Shown: in pieces, positions 9,314-17,655 of the stretch | Layout: the number at the start of each line of letters is the position of its first letter | How positions within the stretch are numbered: position 1 is the stretch's first letter | Assembly: GCA_029817715.1 (NCBI GenBank) | Contig: JARUPY010000220.1 | Span: 62,001-126,000, forward strand | DNA length: 64,000 nucleotides | Reading direction: 5' to 3' | DNA from: Melastoma dodecandrum | Lineage: Eukaryota > Streptophyta > Magnoliopsida > Myrtales > Melastomataceae | Program-made: the position numbers and the translations under genes | Notes under the pieces: generated by a model | The model's database searches: none | What the model was told of the DNA's origin: nothing | The model's input: only the letters and a program-made list of their open reading frames with translations

Positions 9314-10510
9314 CGCACCGCCTCTTTCGTCTTTCGCGGTTTCGTCGTTACGTTACGCGCGCGTGACGCGTTACGGCGCTTCTCGCGATATTTCCTCTGG
9401 CGCTCGGCCGGCGTGAGGGGAGTCCCGTTACGTGACGCGTTACTGTCACCGTCACGCATCATCACAGACATGGTTCGTTGGAATTCCGACAATGCACGGC
9501 GCGCTTGTTCGAAGCCGATGACGATCCCTGCACGCTGCCCGGCGGCATAGCCACGCTCGTAGCCTCGCTTTTCGACCTCAGCCATTTCCTCGGCTAGAGA
9601 CCGTCGGCCGACTGCGGCGCGCACGGCCTTGGCAGGCTCGGCGGCGGCCGGTGCGGCAGCCGCCATGGCCGCGCGTAGCGCTTCGACGTCGAGCGGCCTG
9701 AGGGCCGGCATCTCGCCGACGTCGAGCGGCCGCCCGGAATCGAACGTGCCGATAGTCGGGAACGCAGCGCGATCGAGAACGCCCTGTTCCGGCGCATACA
9801 CCCATCCCTCGCCGACCTTGAGGCTGGCGAGCGTCGCCATGATGTCGCCCGCTCGAGTTCCGTCAGGCGCGCCGGCGAGCCAATCGGAGACCGCCTTGCG
9901 GTCTTGTGGCGAGATGACCCGCATGGCGACGAGCGTCTCGACTTGCGTCAGTGCGTCCTTGTGAAGCTTCGCCGGCCGCTGCGAGATGAGCGTGATGCGC
10001 AGCCCAGCAGAGCGGCCGAGCGAGACGAGATTGTTCGTCGCGTGAAGCATCTGCGCTTGCTCGGGGCCGCCTGTGCCGCCGCCTTGCGGGGCAAACAGGT
10101 GCGACTCGTCGAGCACCAGATGCAGAGGTCCGCGGTTCTCGCGTAGCAGCGCTTCGGCAAAGGCCGTAAACAGGCGCGTGCGCTGGCCAACGCTGAGCAT
10201 CTGGACGTCGAGGATGGCGGACGTCGCGGAACCGCCGAGGATGCGCGCCAGCGTCTCCCCGTCGGTGCCGAGCGGCAAATCGGCATGGCGGCCGCCGAAG
10301 ATCGCGATCTTGAAGGGCGAAGCCCGCTTCCCGTCGCTTGCCAAGCGAAGGCCCCACCACACGCCCGTCGGATCCACGATGATGGTCCGGGCGCCGGAGC
10401 CGAGCAAACCGCTCGACCATGCCCTTCGCGGCGAAGGTCTTGCCGGAACCGGTCTTGCCGACGATCGCGATGTGATGTGCCAGTGCGGCACCGGGGATGG
10501 GATGCGTCAT
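9310..10510 (-). pseudogene. HerA/DUF87-like ATPase, frame broken near its N-terminus
   Basis: From ATG 10510 the frame reads IAIVGKTGSGKTFAAKGMVER (Walker A). After one extra base in the run at 10406-10408 it continues as GARTIIVDPTGVWWGLR and later LHLVLDESHLFAP (Walker B), the layout of HerA/VirB4-like conjugation and DNA-processing ATPases. The tail (after about 300) is basic and coiled, with TPAERQRKYREKRR. It may act in DNA processing with the neighbouring nuclease and ligase. ATGA overlaps occur at both ends. Confidence 0.8.
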
Positions 10511-10661
10511 CTCGCGACTTTGAGAGTAGGGTGGCGGCGCGTGTCGACGGGGGCGTCATGTTCGGCGCGTTGCGCATAGAATGCCAACTGTCGTGCGCTC
10601 ACGCCAGCACCCGCGCTGCATCCGCCCATCGGCGCCGCAGCGGCGGCGGGTAGCAGATCAT
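10507..10661 (-). pseudogene. Small phage ORF(s), about 50 aa with a one-base gap
   Basis: The ATG at 10661 overlaps the deaminase stop (ATGA) and gives MICYPPPLRRRWADAARVLA. Restoring one missing base near 10600 would continue as a helical tail ending RRHPTLKVAR, whose stop overlaps the ATPase start (ATGA). It could equally be two tiny overlapping genes joined by GTGA. No known family. Confidence 0.4.
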
Positions 10662-11443
10662 GCCGCACTGCGGCCTCCCTCCCTAATCGACCGCCTCACA
10701 ACCGGAACCCCAATCCCCTCCGCATAGGCGATACCCATTTCCATCCCAGGCGAGATGCCGCGATCGGTGTACACGGCGACCAAGTCGGCTCGATCAATCC
10801 AAGAATGGCCAGCGATCATTCCGAGCTTGCGCTCGGAAGGTTCGGCGTCGTTCAAGACGGCCGGGAAGAGAAGGTGCGAGGCGATTGGGGACTCGTTTCT
10901 CCGGAGGCTGTCCAGAAGCGCTGCCCGCGCATAGGTGACGTTCTCGGCCTCGTTGCCGGCCAGCGGGCTCTCTATGACAACCCTCGGCTGCTTGTGGCGA
11001 GGTGTGGAAGTGATCGTCTCGACATGGACACCGCATTCACGAAGGAGGCTCGCCGCGAGATCACAGCTTTCGCGCCAGCGCTCCGGTACATCCTCTTGCT
11101 GGCCGATCACCACGCGTCGGATGCCGGACTGGGCAATGACCGCCGCGCATGCCGAGCAAGGATGGAACGTGACATAGAGGTCGTATCCGGTCACAGGCTC
11201 GGCCGCATTCAGGATACAATTGACCTCAGCATGAATTGTCGCCGCGATCTTGAAATCGCGATCAAGGAGGCGCGAGAGATCATCGGCTACGCCTCGCGGG
11301 AAGCCGTTGAAGCCGAAGGATGCGATCGTGCGGTTCGGCCTCGCGATGACGGCGCCGACCTTGGTTGAGGGATCGCGCGAGCGGCCAGCGACGAAGCGGG
11401 CGAGGTCCAAGAACCACGCGTCCCAAGACTTGCGGTCAGTCAA
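10658..11443 (-). CDS. dCMP deaminase fused to a nucleoside 2-deoxyribosyltransferase-like domain
   Basis: The start is taken as TTG 11443, which overlaps the previous stop (TTGA) and gives MTDRKSWDAWFLDLARFVA, a normal deaminase start. The N-terminal domain (1-140) has the zinc ligands and catalytic Glu in TIHAEVNCIL and HPCSACAAVI and makes dUMP from dCMP. The C-terminal domain (about 150-258) has RVVIESPLAGNEAENVTYAR, SHLLFP and DRGISPGMEMGIAYAE, like the DUF4406/DUF7768 nucleoside deoxyribosyltransferase-like group. The fusion would place two dNTP-pool steps in one protein feeding ThyX. Confidence 0.85.
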   Translation of the reverse strand: MTDRKSWDAWFLDLARFVAGRSRDPSTKVGAVIARPNRTIASFGFNGFPRGVADDLSRLLDRDFKIAATIHAEVNCILNAAEPVTGYDLYVTFHPCSACAAVIAQSGIRRVVIGQQEDVPERWRESCDLAASLLRECGVHVETITSTPRHKQPRVVIESPLAGNEAENVTYARAALLDSLRRNESPIASHLLFPAVLNDAEPSERKLGMIAGHSWIDRADLVAVYTDRGISPGMEMGIAYAEGIGVPVVRRSIREGGRSAA

Positions 11444-11667
11444 GCATCCCACTCCGGATCAAGATAGAAGCGCCATGTGCCACCGTCTTGGCGCACGTAG
11501 GCACCGGCGCAAACTTGGATCACTCGCTCAGTCCGTCCGGCGAATTCTTCTTTTGTCTCGCTGAACTGCGCGGCGAGCTCGGCATCGCTCTTCACTTCGT
11601 CTGTTGCGGCGAAGTGCGCAAAGATGTCCGCCTCCCTCGGAGGCCGGGAAAAGACAGACAGCCCCAT
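11440..11667 (-). CDS. Hypothetical phage protein (75 aa)
   Basis: MGLSVFSRPPREADIFAHFAATDEV... is followed by a C-terminal TWRFYLDPEWDA. No family is recognised. It is translationally linked to the sliding clamp gene (TGATG) and to the deaminase (TTGA), so it belongs to the clamp-nucleotide operon. Confidence 0.65.
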   Translation of the reverse strand: MGLSVFSRPPREADIFAHFAATDEVKSDAELAAQFSETKEEFAGRTERVIQVCAGAYVRQDGGTWRFYLDPEWDA

Positions 11668-12788
11668 CACACCCTCATCGGCATGATGACGGCCCGATCC
11701 AGCGCTCCATCTCGTTCCATCATGAGGGCGGGAGAGCCCGGATCGGCGAGGCGGAAAACGATCGTATCCGATGACATCTTCTCGGCTATCGAAAGAAGAT
11801 ACTTGGCGTTGAAACCGACCGTCAGGGGCTCGCCCTCGAACTCGGCATCGATCTCTTCCTTTGAGCTACCCTTGTCGTTCGAATTGACGGACAGGGTCAG
11901 GCCGCCTTCCGTCGACATATCCAGCCTGATCGCGCGGTCACGCTCAGGGGCGACAATCGCGCAACGCGTCACGGCGCCGACGAACTGATCGCGGTCGACC
12001 AGAAGCCTCTTGTTGTTGCCGCTCGGCAAGACTCGCATGTAGTCGGGAAATGTCCCGTCAACGATCTTCGAAAGAAGAGCGGTATCGCCCGTATCGAAGC
12101 GAATCTTCGCCATGGAAACGGAGACGACGATCTCCGGTCGCCCGGCGGCAAGCGGGATAAGAGCGGCGATGGTCTTCGTCGGGACGATGACGCCGGGAAA
12201 GCCGACCGCCCCCTCCGGCGCCGAGCGGCAGATAAGAGCGAGACGATGCCCGTCCGTTGTGCAGACGCGAAGCTCCTCGCCGCCTTCGCTCCTCATGGGA
12301 TGGAGATAGGCCCCGTTGAGGTAGAAGCGCCCTATGTCGCTCGGAATCGCAAACTGCGTCCGTCCGAAAAGATCGGCGATCATCTGACCGGAGCAGGTGA
12401 AGCGATGGCTGAACTCGCCAGCGTCGAGATCGGGATAGTCGCTTGCCGGAAGCGCCTGAAGCTTGAAGTGCGATCGTCCCGATCGAACCGAGACACGCCC
12501 TCCATCCTCGATCTCTTCGAAAGCGACCGAGGCACCCTTCGGCAGATAGCGGATGGCATCGAACGCAAGCGAGGCTCCGATCGTCGTCGCCCCCGGCGCC
12601 GAGACCTCGCCCGCGATCATCGTGTCGACCTGCATATCGAGGTCTGACCCCCTAAAGGCGATGGTCCCATCCGCATTTGCCACGACGCGGACATTGGACA
12701 GGATCGGGATTGTGTTTCTCGACTCGATGACGCTTCGCGCCTTGGTCAGAGCGGAGAGTAACGTTGCTTGATCGACGACGAATTTCAT
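11667..12788 (-). CDS. dnaN: DNA polymerase III sliding clamp (beta subunit)
   Basis: At 373 residues it has the normal length of bacterial beta clamp. It begins MKFVVDQATLLSALTKARSVIE and shows the three-domain spacing, with IPILSNV, TDGHRLAL and a C-terminal hydrophobic-pocket strand ending RAVIMPMRV. As a phage-encoded clamp it would load with the host clamp loader and tether host polymerases to phage DNA; no phage polymerase is seen in the window. It has its own AT-rich promoter 10-37 bases before the ATG. The leader is very short. Confidence 0.95.
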   Translation of the reverse strand: MKFVVDQATLLSALTKARSVIESRNTIPILSNVRVVANADGTIAFRGSDLDMQVDTMIAGEVSAPGATTIGASLAFDAIRYLPKGASVAFEEIEDGGRVSVRSGRSHFKLQALPASDYPDLDAGEFSHRFTCSGQMIADLFGRTQFAIPSDIGRFYLNGAYLHPMRSEGGEELRVCTTDGHRLALICRSAPEGAVGFPGVIVPTKTIAALIPLAAGRPEIVVSVSMAKIRFDTGDTALLSKIVDGTFPDYMRVLPSGNNKRLLVDRDQFVGAVTRCAIVAPERDRAIRLDMSTEGGLTLSVNSNDKGSSKEEIDAEFEGEPLTVGFNAKYLLSIAEKMSSDTIVFRLADPGSPALMMERDGALDRAVIMPMRV

Positions 12789-12797
12789 GATGGCCCC

Positions 12798-12825
12798 ATA
12801 TTACAAGAATTCGCGTAAAATACAA
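12798..12825 (-). promoter_or_regulatory. Promoter of the dnaN operon with one operator half-site
   Basis: On the minus strand TTGTAT (12825-12820), 16 bases, TAATAT (12803-12798). The spacer carries one ACGCG half-site followed by AATT, but the second half is degenerate. Further ACGCG-like pieces lie upstream at 12830-12846. Confidence 0.65.
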
Positions 12826-12853
12826 GAAAAAGCGTATTTCAGCGCGTTTTTTT

Positions 12854-13756
12854 CTATGCCTCCTGCGGCACCGGGTTCCGCGCGGCAAGCGCGTCCTTCC
12901 GGGCCGCACACATGGAGACGATCTGGTCATAGATCGGCGTGCCTTTGGTGATCCCATATTCGGCGCGTCGCTCCGCCTCGTTGCGCCACCAGATGCCGAG
13001 TTCCACCGCGCTATCGCACGTCGAGATGATCGGCTCGGCGAGTTTGATGTAGAGTGTGGCGCGATCATCGGTCGGTTGGCGTCTTTCCAGCCAATGCGCC
13101 GCAAGCGCCTTCGTATCTTCCTCAAGGTCACTCTTGCGAACGATCCAGTTGAGATAATCCAGAGGGACGCTGGTCCAGCTTTCGCCTCTGTGCTTACCGA
13201 AGCTGATCCGGGGCGGCATCGCTATCTCGGCGGACCATTGGATGAGGGTCTCAATCTGGTGCTCGGCCAGAAGCTCGCGGAACAGAAAAGCCGTCACATA
13301 GGCATCGGGCAGGGCGCGATGAGATTCGCGCGCTTGTCCGCGATCGAGGCCGGACGGCTTGCGCCAGTAGCGAAGCACTTGGTTGCCGAACCCCGGCGCA
13401 TCCGGCCATGCGCGCATGGCGCATTTCATGGTGCAGACCCAAGACTTCGGCGCCGTCAGTTCGCCAAGGAACGCCATCTCGAATTTGGCATTGTGCGCGA
13501 CCATCACATTGGCCGAGCAAATCTTCGCGTACCATGTCGCCGAGACGTGTTCCCATGGCGGGGCATTGATCAAATCTTGGTCGACGATGTGATGAACCGC
13601 GCTCGCTGTCGGCGGGATCAGGATCGACGGCGCAACGAGGCAGTGGAAGGCGTGTCCGGGCGCGCCGCCGGGCTCGATCAGATAGGAGCCGATCTCGACG
13701 ATCTGATCGGTCGCCTCGGTTCCCGTCGTCTCGATGTCAACGACGGCGGCAATCAT
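12854..13756 (-). CDS. DnaQ/ExoX-like 3'-5' exonuclease
   Basis: This 300-residue DEDDh exonuclease has Exo I VVDIETTG (residues 5-12), Exo II VMVAHNAKFEMAF and Exo III ESHRALPDAYV. The C-terminal third (ISFGKHRGESW...DYLNWIVRKS) matches the DUF3820-like extension of ExoX-type proteins. It could proofread, or process ends for the RecT pathway. Its stop lies 66 bases before the clamp gene start, with the clamp promoter between. Confidence 0.88.
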   Translation of the reverse strand: MIAAVVDIETTGTEATDQIVEIGSYLIEPGGAPGHAFHCLVAPSILIPPTASAVHHIVDQDLINAPPWEHVSATWYAKICSANVMVAHNAKFEMAFLGELTAPKSWVCTMKCAMRAWPDAPGFGNQVLRYWRKPSGLDRGQARESHRALPDAYVTAFLFRELLAEHQIETLIQWSAEIAMPPRISFGKHRGESWTSVPLDYLNWIVRKSDLEEDTKALAAHWLERRQPTDDRATLYIKLAEPIISTCDSAVELGIWWRNEAERRAEYGITKGTPIYDQIVSMCAARKDALAARNPVPQEA

Positions 13757-14031
13757 GACGCTTCGGCCTTATCGGTCTCGTCGCCGACCAAATGATACCG
13801 GACGCGGTCGAGGAGTGCTGCGGCGTACCGCGTCGCCAGTTGCGCATTGGTGGTCGCGTCGTATCCCTCGCCGTGCATCATGGCCGCCACGCATCCACCG
13901 ATCATGCCGGCTGTGCCGTTGATGCAAATGCGCGCGCGTTCGGTCGCGGGAATGAGCTGCACGGCATCGGCCAAAGCGCGATTGCACCTCGATACCGCAT
14001 GGGCGGAAAGGTCGTCGATGATTTCGCTCAT
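13753..14031 (-). CDS. Hypothetical phage protein (92 aa)
   Basis: MSEIIDDLSAHAVSRCNRALADAV... is a helical soluble protein with a Gly-rich centre (NGTAGMIGGCVAAMM). No family is recognised. It overlaps both neighbours by 4 bases (ATGA), so translation is coupled. Confidence 0.65.
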   Translation of the reverse strand: MSEIIDDLSAHAVSRCNRALADAVQLIPATERARICINGTAGMIGGCVAAMMHGEGYDATTNAQLATRYAAALLDRVRYHLVGDETDKAEAS

Positions 14032-14339
14032 GCCGTGACGAGCCTCCGATGCGCCGTTCGATGCGGTCGAGGCGATGCGGCATTCCGTTCCCTCCGGGCC
14101 TCGGCGACCTTCCTCTTCTCGCGCGCCGCTGCTTCCGCACGGCGAGCCGCAAAGGTCCGACGAGCAGAACGAAGGGAGGCATCAAAGGCATCCCGCAACG
14201 GCTTCGTCCCCGCGTCGAGTTGCGCTCTGGACGCCTTCATAGCGATGTCCAAATCGCTTTTGATCCCTTCCATCTCGGCCTCGTATTCAGCATGCGCCTT
14301 GGCGACGGCGGCCATGTAGGGATCGTGGATTTTGGTCAT
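14028..14339 (-). CDS. Hypothetical coiled-coil phage protein (103 aa)
   Basis: The start at 14339 (MTKIHDPYMAAVAKAHAEYE) overlaps the previous stop (ATGA). The product is almost wholly helical, very rich in Ala, Arg and Glu, with a basic tail. No family is recognised. Confidence 0.65.
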   Translation of the reverse strand: MTKIHDPYMAAVAKAHAEYEAEMEGIKSDLDIAMKASRAQLDAGTKPLRDAFDASLRSARRTFAARRAEAAAREKRKVAEARRERNAASPRPHRTAHRRLVTA

Positions 14340-14524
14340 CCACCGATCCCCTTGACGGCCGCATAAACGGCTAAGCCTATGGTCTCGAAGAGACCCAATA
14401 CTCCCGCCCAACGGATGGTCTCCGGCACATCCGGCCCAGGCGCGGGGCCGTCGAGGATGGTGGCGACGATCCAAATGCAAATGATGCAAAGGACGCCGCA
14501 CCAGAAACGCTGAGGCCCGCTCAT
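14336..14524 (-). CDS. Small membrane protein (62 aa)
   Basis: It starts MSGPQRFWCGVLCIICIWIVATILDG (first membrane segment) and has a second segment, WAGVLGLFETIGLAVYAAV. It is embedded in the overlapping operon (ATGA at both ends). No family is recognised; two membrane spans could suit an inner-membrane exclusion or regulatory protein, but this is speculation. Confidence 0.65.
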   Translation of the reverse strand: MSGPQRFWCGVLCIICIWIVATILDGPAPGPDVPETIRWAGVLGLFETIGLAVYAAVKGIGG

Positions 14525-14862
14525 GCCGCCCTCGAATAGTGTCGCTCGACATCGTCGGCGAAGCCGATGAAGCGGGAGTCGACATCGCGCAGCACGCCTT
14601 CGATATCGCGCATCGCAGCTGGGATATCTTGCCTCAGTATCCAGTCAGGGATTTCCCTGAGATCGAATGCGATGGTGTTCTGCGGATGGACGTAGTCGCC
14701 CCATTCGTCAACGAGGCCTCGCCGATCGGCCTCGTTATAGAGGTCGCGATCGGTGATCGCCCTCATGACATCCCTCATCGGCAACGTGACGTTGCCGATC
14801 GTGACCATGCGCGGCTCTTCTGCCTTGGGAGCCGGTGCCGCGTCTTCAGCCACATCGCTCAT
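14521..14862 (-). CDS. Hypothetical phage protein (113 aa)
   Basis: [28 protein letters not shown] leads into an acidic helical region with ITDRDLYNEADRRGLVDEWGDYV. No family is recognised. The start ATG overlaps the gapR stop (TGATG) and the stop overlaps the membrane-protein start. Confidence 0.65.
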   Translation of the reverse strand: MSDVAEDAAPAPKAEEPRMVTIGNVTLPMRDVMRAITDRDLYNEADRRGLVDEWGDYVHPQNTIAFDLREIPDWILRQDIPAAMRDIEGVLRDVDSRFIGFADDVERHYSRAA

Positions 14863-15119
14863 CACGACATCCCCAGCGCTGAAAGATAGAGTTCTAGAAT
14901 CGCCTCCATCTCCTGACGCTCGGAGCGGTCCTGCTTGCGGATCTTCAGGATTTGCCGCACCGCCTTGGTGTCGAAGCCTCGGCCCTTCATTTCCGCGAAG
15001 ACATCCTTGATGTCGTCGGCGATCGTCTTCTTTTCCTCCTCGAGCCGCTCAATGCGCTCGACGAACTGCTTAAGTTCCTCGGCGGCGACGCCGCTCTCCG
15101 CGATACCTTCGTGCGTCAT
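14862..15119 (-). CDS. GapR family (DUF2312) DNA-binding protein
   Basis: 85 residues, close to the roughly 89 of Caulobacter GapR. After a short variable start, [48 protein letters not shown] is the DUF2312 signature. GapR binds overtwisted AT-rich DNA as a tetramer and helps topoisomerases ahead of replication. The start ATG 15119 has ggggaagaaga before it. A prophage copy could assist phage replication or act on the host nucleoid. Confidence 0.93.
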   Translation of the reverse strand: MTHEGIAESGVAAEELKQFVERIERLEEEKKTIADDIKDVFAEMKGRGFDTKAVRQILKIRKQDRSERQEMEAILELYLSALGMS

Positions 15120-15132
15120 GTCTTCTTCCCCC

Positions 15133-15630
15133 TTATGCCGCCCGATCATGATTGATCGGCGCCCCCTCATCGATCTTCGCCGGCCACGTTCGGGCCGCGT
15201 TGATCTTCTGCTTCCGCGACACGGTCGCGAGAAATCCATCCCCTGAAAGCCCGCGATCGGCTGCGGCTCGAATCGCCCAAGCCATGAGATCGACGCCCTT
15301 CGGCATGTCGCAATTGATCAGCTCGCGCTCGACAGAGTGGATCGAAAGCGGCAGGTGCCGTGCGAGGATCGCCTCGATCAGCTCGACGGCCGTCGTGGAC
15401 GAATGGCCGCCATCCACTCGCCAGGCCAAGTCCATCGCCAAGATGAAGACATCGGCGTATTCGATGAAGTCGTCCGGCGTCAGTTCGATTTCGCGAAGCT
15501 CCTCGATGAGATGGCGCCGAAGCCCCTCGCGCCGCATGCCGATGTCCCGCGTCGCTCCAAAGGTCGCTTCCGACCATTGCCGATGCGCGTCGAGGATCGG
15601 GATCGTCCGTTCGATCGTGAAGGCGGTCAT
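15133..15630 (-). CDS. DUF550 dATP/dGTP pyrophosphohydrolase-domain protein
   Basis: 165 residues from ATG 15630 ([25 protein letters not shown]). The helical pattern [36 protein letters not shown], with its E..E and E..D metal pairs, is that of the MazG/all-alpha NTP pyrophosphatase superfamily, DUF550 branch. It probably hydrolyses dNTPs and adjusts pools. The start overlaps the HNH gene stop (ATGA). Confidence 0.82.
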   Translation of the reverse strand: MTAFTIERTIPILDAHRQWSEATFGATRDIGMRREGLRRHLIEELREIELTPDDFIEYADVFILAMDLAWRVDGGHSSTTAVELIEAILARHLPLSIHSVERELINCDMPKGVDLMAWAIRAAADRGLSGDGFLATVSRKQKINAARTWPAKIDEGAPINHDRAA

Positions 15631-16079
15631 GCGGATTTCTTTCGCTTTGGAAACGGACGACCTTGCATCTTCCGGCCTTTCGGCCATTGCGACTTGCGGC
15701 GGGGTTTCGACTCCGCCTCCGGCTCGCCTTCGGTCTTGGCGAGAAGGCGGCGGCGAAATTCCCCTTGCTGCTTCGTAAGGCGTCTGATTTTTGCGCTCGA
15801 TCCGATATCGGAGCCGGCGGTGCATATGCGCTTTTCGCCGCCGCGGCCGAATGTCTTCTCGTCATGCTCCGATTTGCGCAGCGGGCGGATGTGGCGTGGA
15901 TCGTTGACATGAGGAACAAGTTCGCCCGTCTCTTCATTCACGACGCGCAACGCAAGGGCAGGATAGTGATCCCACTCTATTCCGTCCGTTATTTCGTCTT
16001 CCGAAAACCCGAGCAGGAGTAGACATGCGCGGAGCTTAATCCCTATTGGGATGAACTTTCTGTGTTCGGACGTTTTCAT
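15627..16079 (-). CDS. HNH-type endonuclease-like phage protein
   Basis: 150 residues. EWDHYPALALRV...NDPRHIRPLRKSEHDEKTFG fits the compact HNH-like fold of a family common in alphaproteobacterial prophages: a WDH motif, an N in ND, and an H in the following helix. The tail is very basic (RRKSQWPKGRKMQGRPFPKRKK). The ATG overlaps the tnpB stop (ATGA), so no transposon end can separate the two genes. Confidence 0.75.
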   Translation of the reverse strand: MKTSEHRKFIPIGIKLRACLLLLGFSEDEITDGIEWDHYPALALRVVNEETGELVPHVNDPRHIRPLRKSEHDEKTFGRGGEKRICTAGSDIGSSAKIRRLTKQQGEFRRRLLAKTEGEPEAESKPRRKSQWPKGRKMQGRPFPKRKKSA

Positions 16080-17197
16080 TGGAAGTCGCGAATCGCTACG
16101 GGGGCGTTTTGGCAGCTTCCCGCAAAGACAAGGGAGGCATCCTTTATTTGCGAGACTCCTTCAGCAAGCGTGTCCAGCCCGACACGGAGAATGTTGCGAG
16201 CTGCGTTTGCGTCGCGATCATTGAGCGCGCCGCAATCACAGCTCCATTCTCTTATTCCAAGGCCTGCGATACCTTTCGGCCTCGACTCGGGCAGCGAGCC
16301 GCAAGTCGAGCAGGCTTGGGTACTGTAGGCCTCAGAGACTTCAACGAAGCGCCCGCCATGCATAATTGCCTTGTACGAGAGCATCTGTTTGAAGCCTGCC
16401 CATCCGGCGTCGTTCACCGACTTCGCCATCCGGGTCTTGGCCAGCTTCGACGGGCTCACATCGCCAACGATGATGGTCCCGTGTTTCGCGCACAAAGCCG
16501 AACTGGCCTTGTGCAGGAAGTCCTTGCGGCGGTTGCGCGCCTTGGCATGGATTGCTCGTGCGCGTTTCGTTTTGCGGGCGCGCTGCGCGGTCGCCAGCGC
16601 GATCTCGCTGTCGCGGTAGAATCGCGGCATCTCGATCTTTTCGCCCGTTGAGAGCGCGGCGAGTGTCTTCAGGCCGAGGTCGATGCCAACTGCACCTGAA
16701 ACATTCGGCTCGGATGCTTCGATCTCGACGGGGACATTGATGTACCAGCGGCCCCTTGCATCGGCGTTGAAGCTTCCGGCGCCGAAACGCATGCCGGCCT
16801 TTAGGTGCGCGCGCAGATGCATCGGCTCATAGCGAACGCCGCGAAAAACAAAGACCTCGCCGTCGAAACGCACGCATCCCGAATTAAACGGCGCCCAGCC
16901 GAGCGACCTTCGGCTACGCCAGCGAAGCCATGGCTTACGTAGTTCTTTCCGCGCGGCATCGTAAGCGCTACAGACGCGCTGAACCGTATGTGCGTGAAGC
17001 CCCAGTTCTTTTGCGGCGCCGGCAGTTAGGCGCATTAGATCAAACTTCGACAGCCATCGACGTTTGGCGTGGGCCGCTTTTTGTTGCGTCTCGTTGCAAT
17101 AATTCCAGACGACGTTTACCGCGAGCGATTGCCTCAAAAGATCGCTAGCGTGCCTGTCTCGCAGGCGGAGTTTCACGGTGAGAATCCTTGTTTTCAC
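16076..17197 (-). CDS. TnpB-like RNA-guided nuclease (IS200/IS605 OrfB family), embedded in operon
   Basis: 373 residues from a GTG at 17197 that overlaps the DUF1367 stop (GTGA); the stop overlaps the HNH start (ATGA). RuvC-I Asp is in GIDLGLKT (173). The zinc ribbon is CSTCG...CDCG (296, 299, 320, 322). RuvC-III is NDRDANAARN (327/329). At the usual RuvC-II position the sequence is IIVGDVSPS with Gly 245 in place of Glu, while a Glu (289) occurs in VSEAYSTQ, as in the rearranged-catalytic-site branch. There is no TnpA gene and no visible element ends. The guide RNA, if any, would have to overlap the HNH coding sequence. Confidence 0.92.
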   Translation of the reverse strand: MKTRILTVKLRLRDRHASDLLRQSLAVNVVWNYCNETQQKAAHAKRRWLSKFDLMRLTAGAAKELGLHAHTVQRVCSAYDAARKELRKPWLRWRSRRSLGWAPFNSGCVRFDGEVFVFRGVRYEPMHLRAHLKAGMRFGAGSFNADARGRWYINVPVEIEASEPNVSGAVGIDLGLKTLAALSTGEKIEMPRFYRDSEIALATAQRARKTKRARAIHAKARNRRKDFLHKASSALCAKHGTIIVGDVSPSKLAKTRMAKSVNDAGWAGFKQMLSYKAIMHGGRFVEVSEAYSTQACSTCGSLPESRPKGIAGLGIREWSCDCGALNDRDANAARNILRVGLDTLAEGVSQIKDASLVFAGSCQNAPVAIRDFQ

Positions 17198-17655
17198 GCC
17201 GCATCCTCCCAAGTCCGCCCCATCTCCGCTTTCGCCTGCCGCTTCAAAAGCGTGATATCGAGCCCCGGCATTAATTCCGTCTCGATCAAATCCATCGCCT
17301 GTTCGAAGAAGACCTTGAAGTCGCCTTGGTCCATCTTGTCGAAGGCGATCGAGCCCGGCCTCTGCATCACCTCGCCATGGATCGAGACGAAGGTCTCGAC
17401 GTAGCCGAGTTCCATCTTGATCGCGTCGTGGAGATGCTCGACCTTCGGGAATCGCGTCTTGTCGGGCAGGTTCTTGTAGACGTTGCCGAGACAGGCGAAA
17501 TAGAAGCGATGATGCTTGACCGAGCGCTCCTGTTGCAGCGTGACATCAACCTCTCGGCCGATGCCATAGCGCTCGATCCTCTCCTGATCGTACAGGGAGG
17601 CCCCCTGAAGGCCATGGCGCGTGCGGATGCAGCGGATATGCGGGGACTCGCTCAA
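17194..17655 (-). CDS. DUF1367 family phage protein
   Basis: 153 residues from a TTG at 17655 that overlaps the previous stop (TTGA). It reads IRTRHGLQGA, GREVDVTLQQERSVKHHRFYFACL and LGYVETFVSIHGEV, the DUF1367 pattern found in phage replication/recombination regions. Exact function is unknown. The gene is translationally joined to tnpB. Confidence 0.82.
   Translation of the reverse strand: MSESPHIRCIRTRHGLQGASLYDQERIERYGIGREVDVTLQQERSVKHHRFYFACLGNVYKNLPDKTRFPKVEHLHDAIKMELGYVETFVSIHGEVMQRPGSIAFDKMDQGDFKVFFEQAMDLIETELMPGLDITLLKRQAKAEMGRTWEDAA

Noticed and set aside
16079..16651. Recent insertion sequence at the tnpB locus
   Set aside because: There are no element ends, TnpA gene, flanking hairpins or non-coding sequence; both neighbours overlap tnpB by 4 bases.
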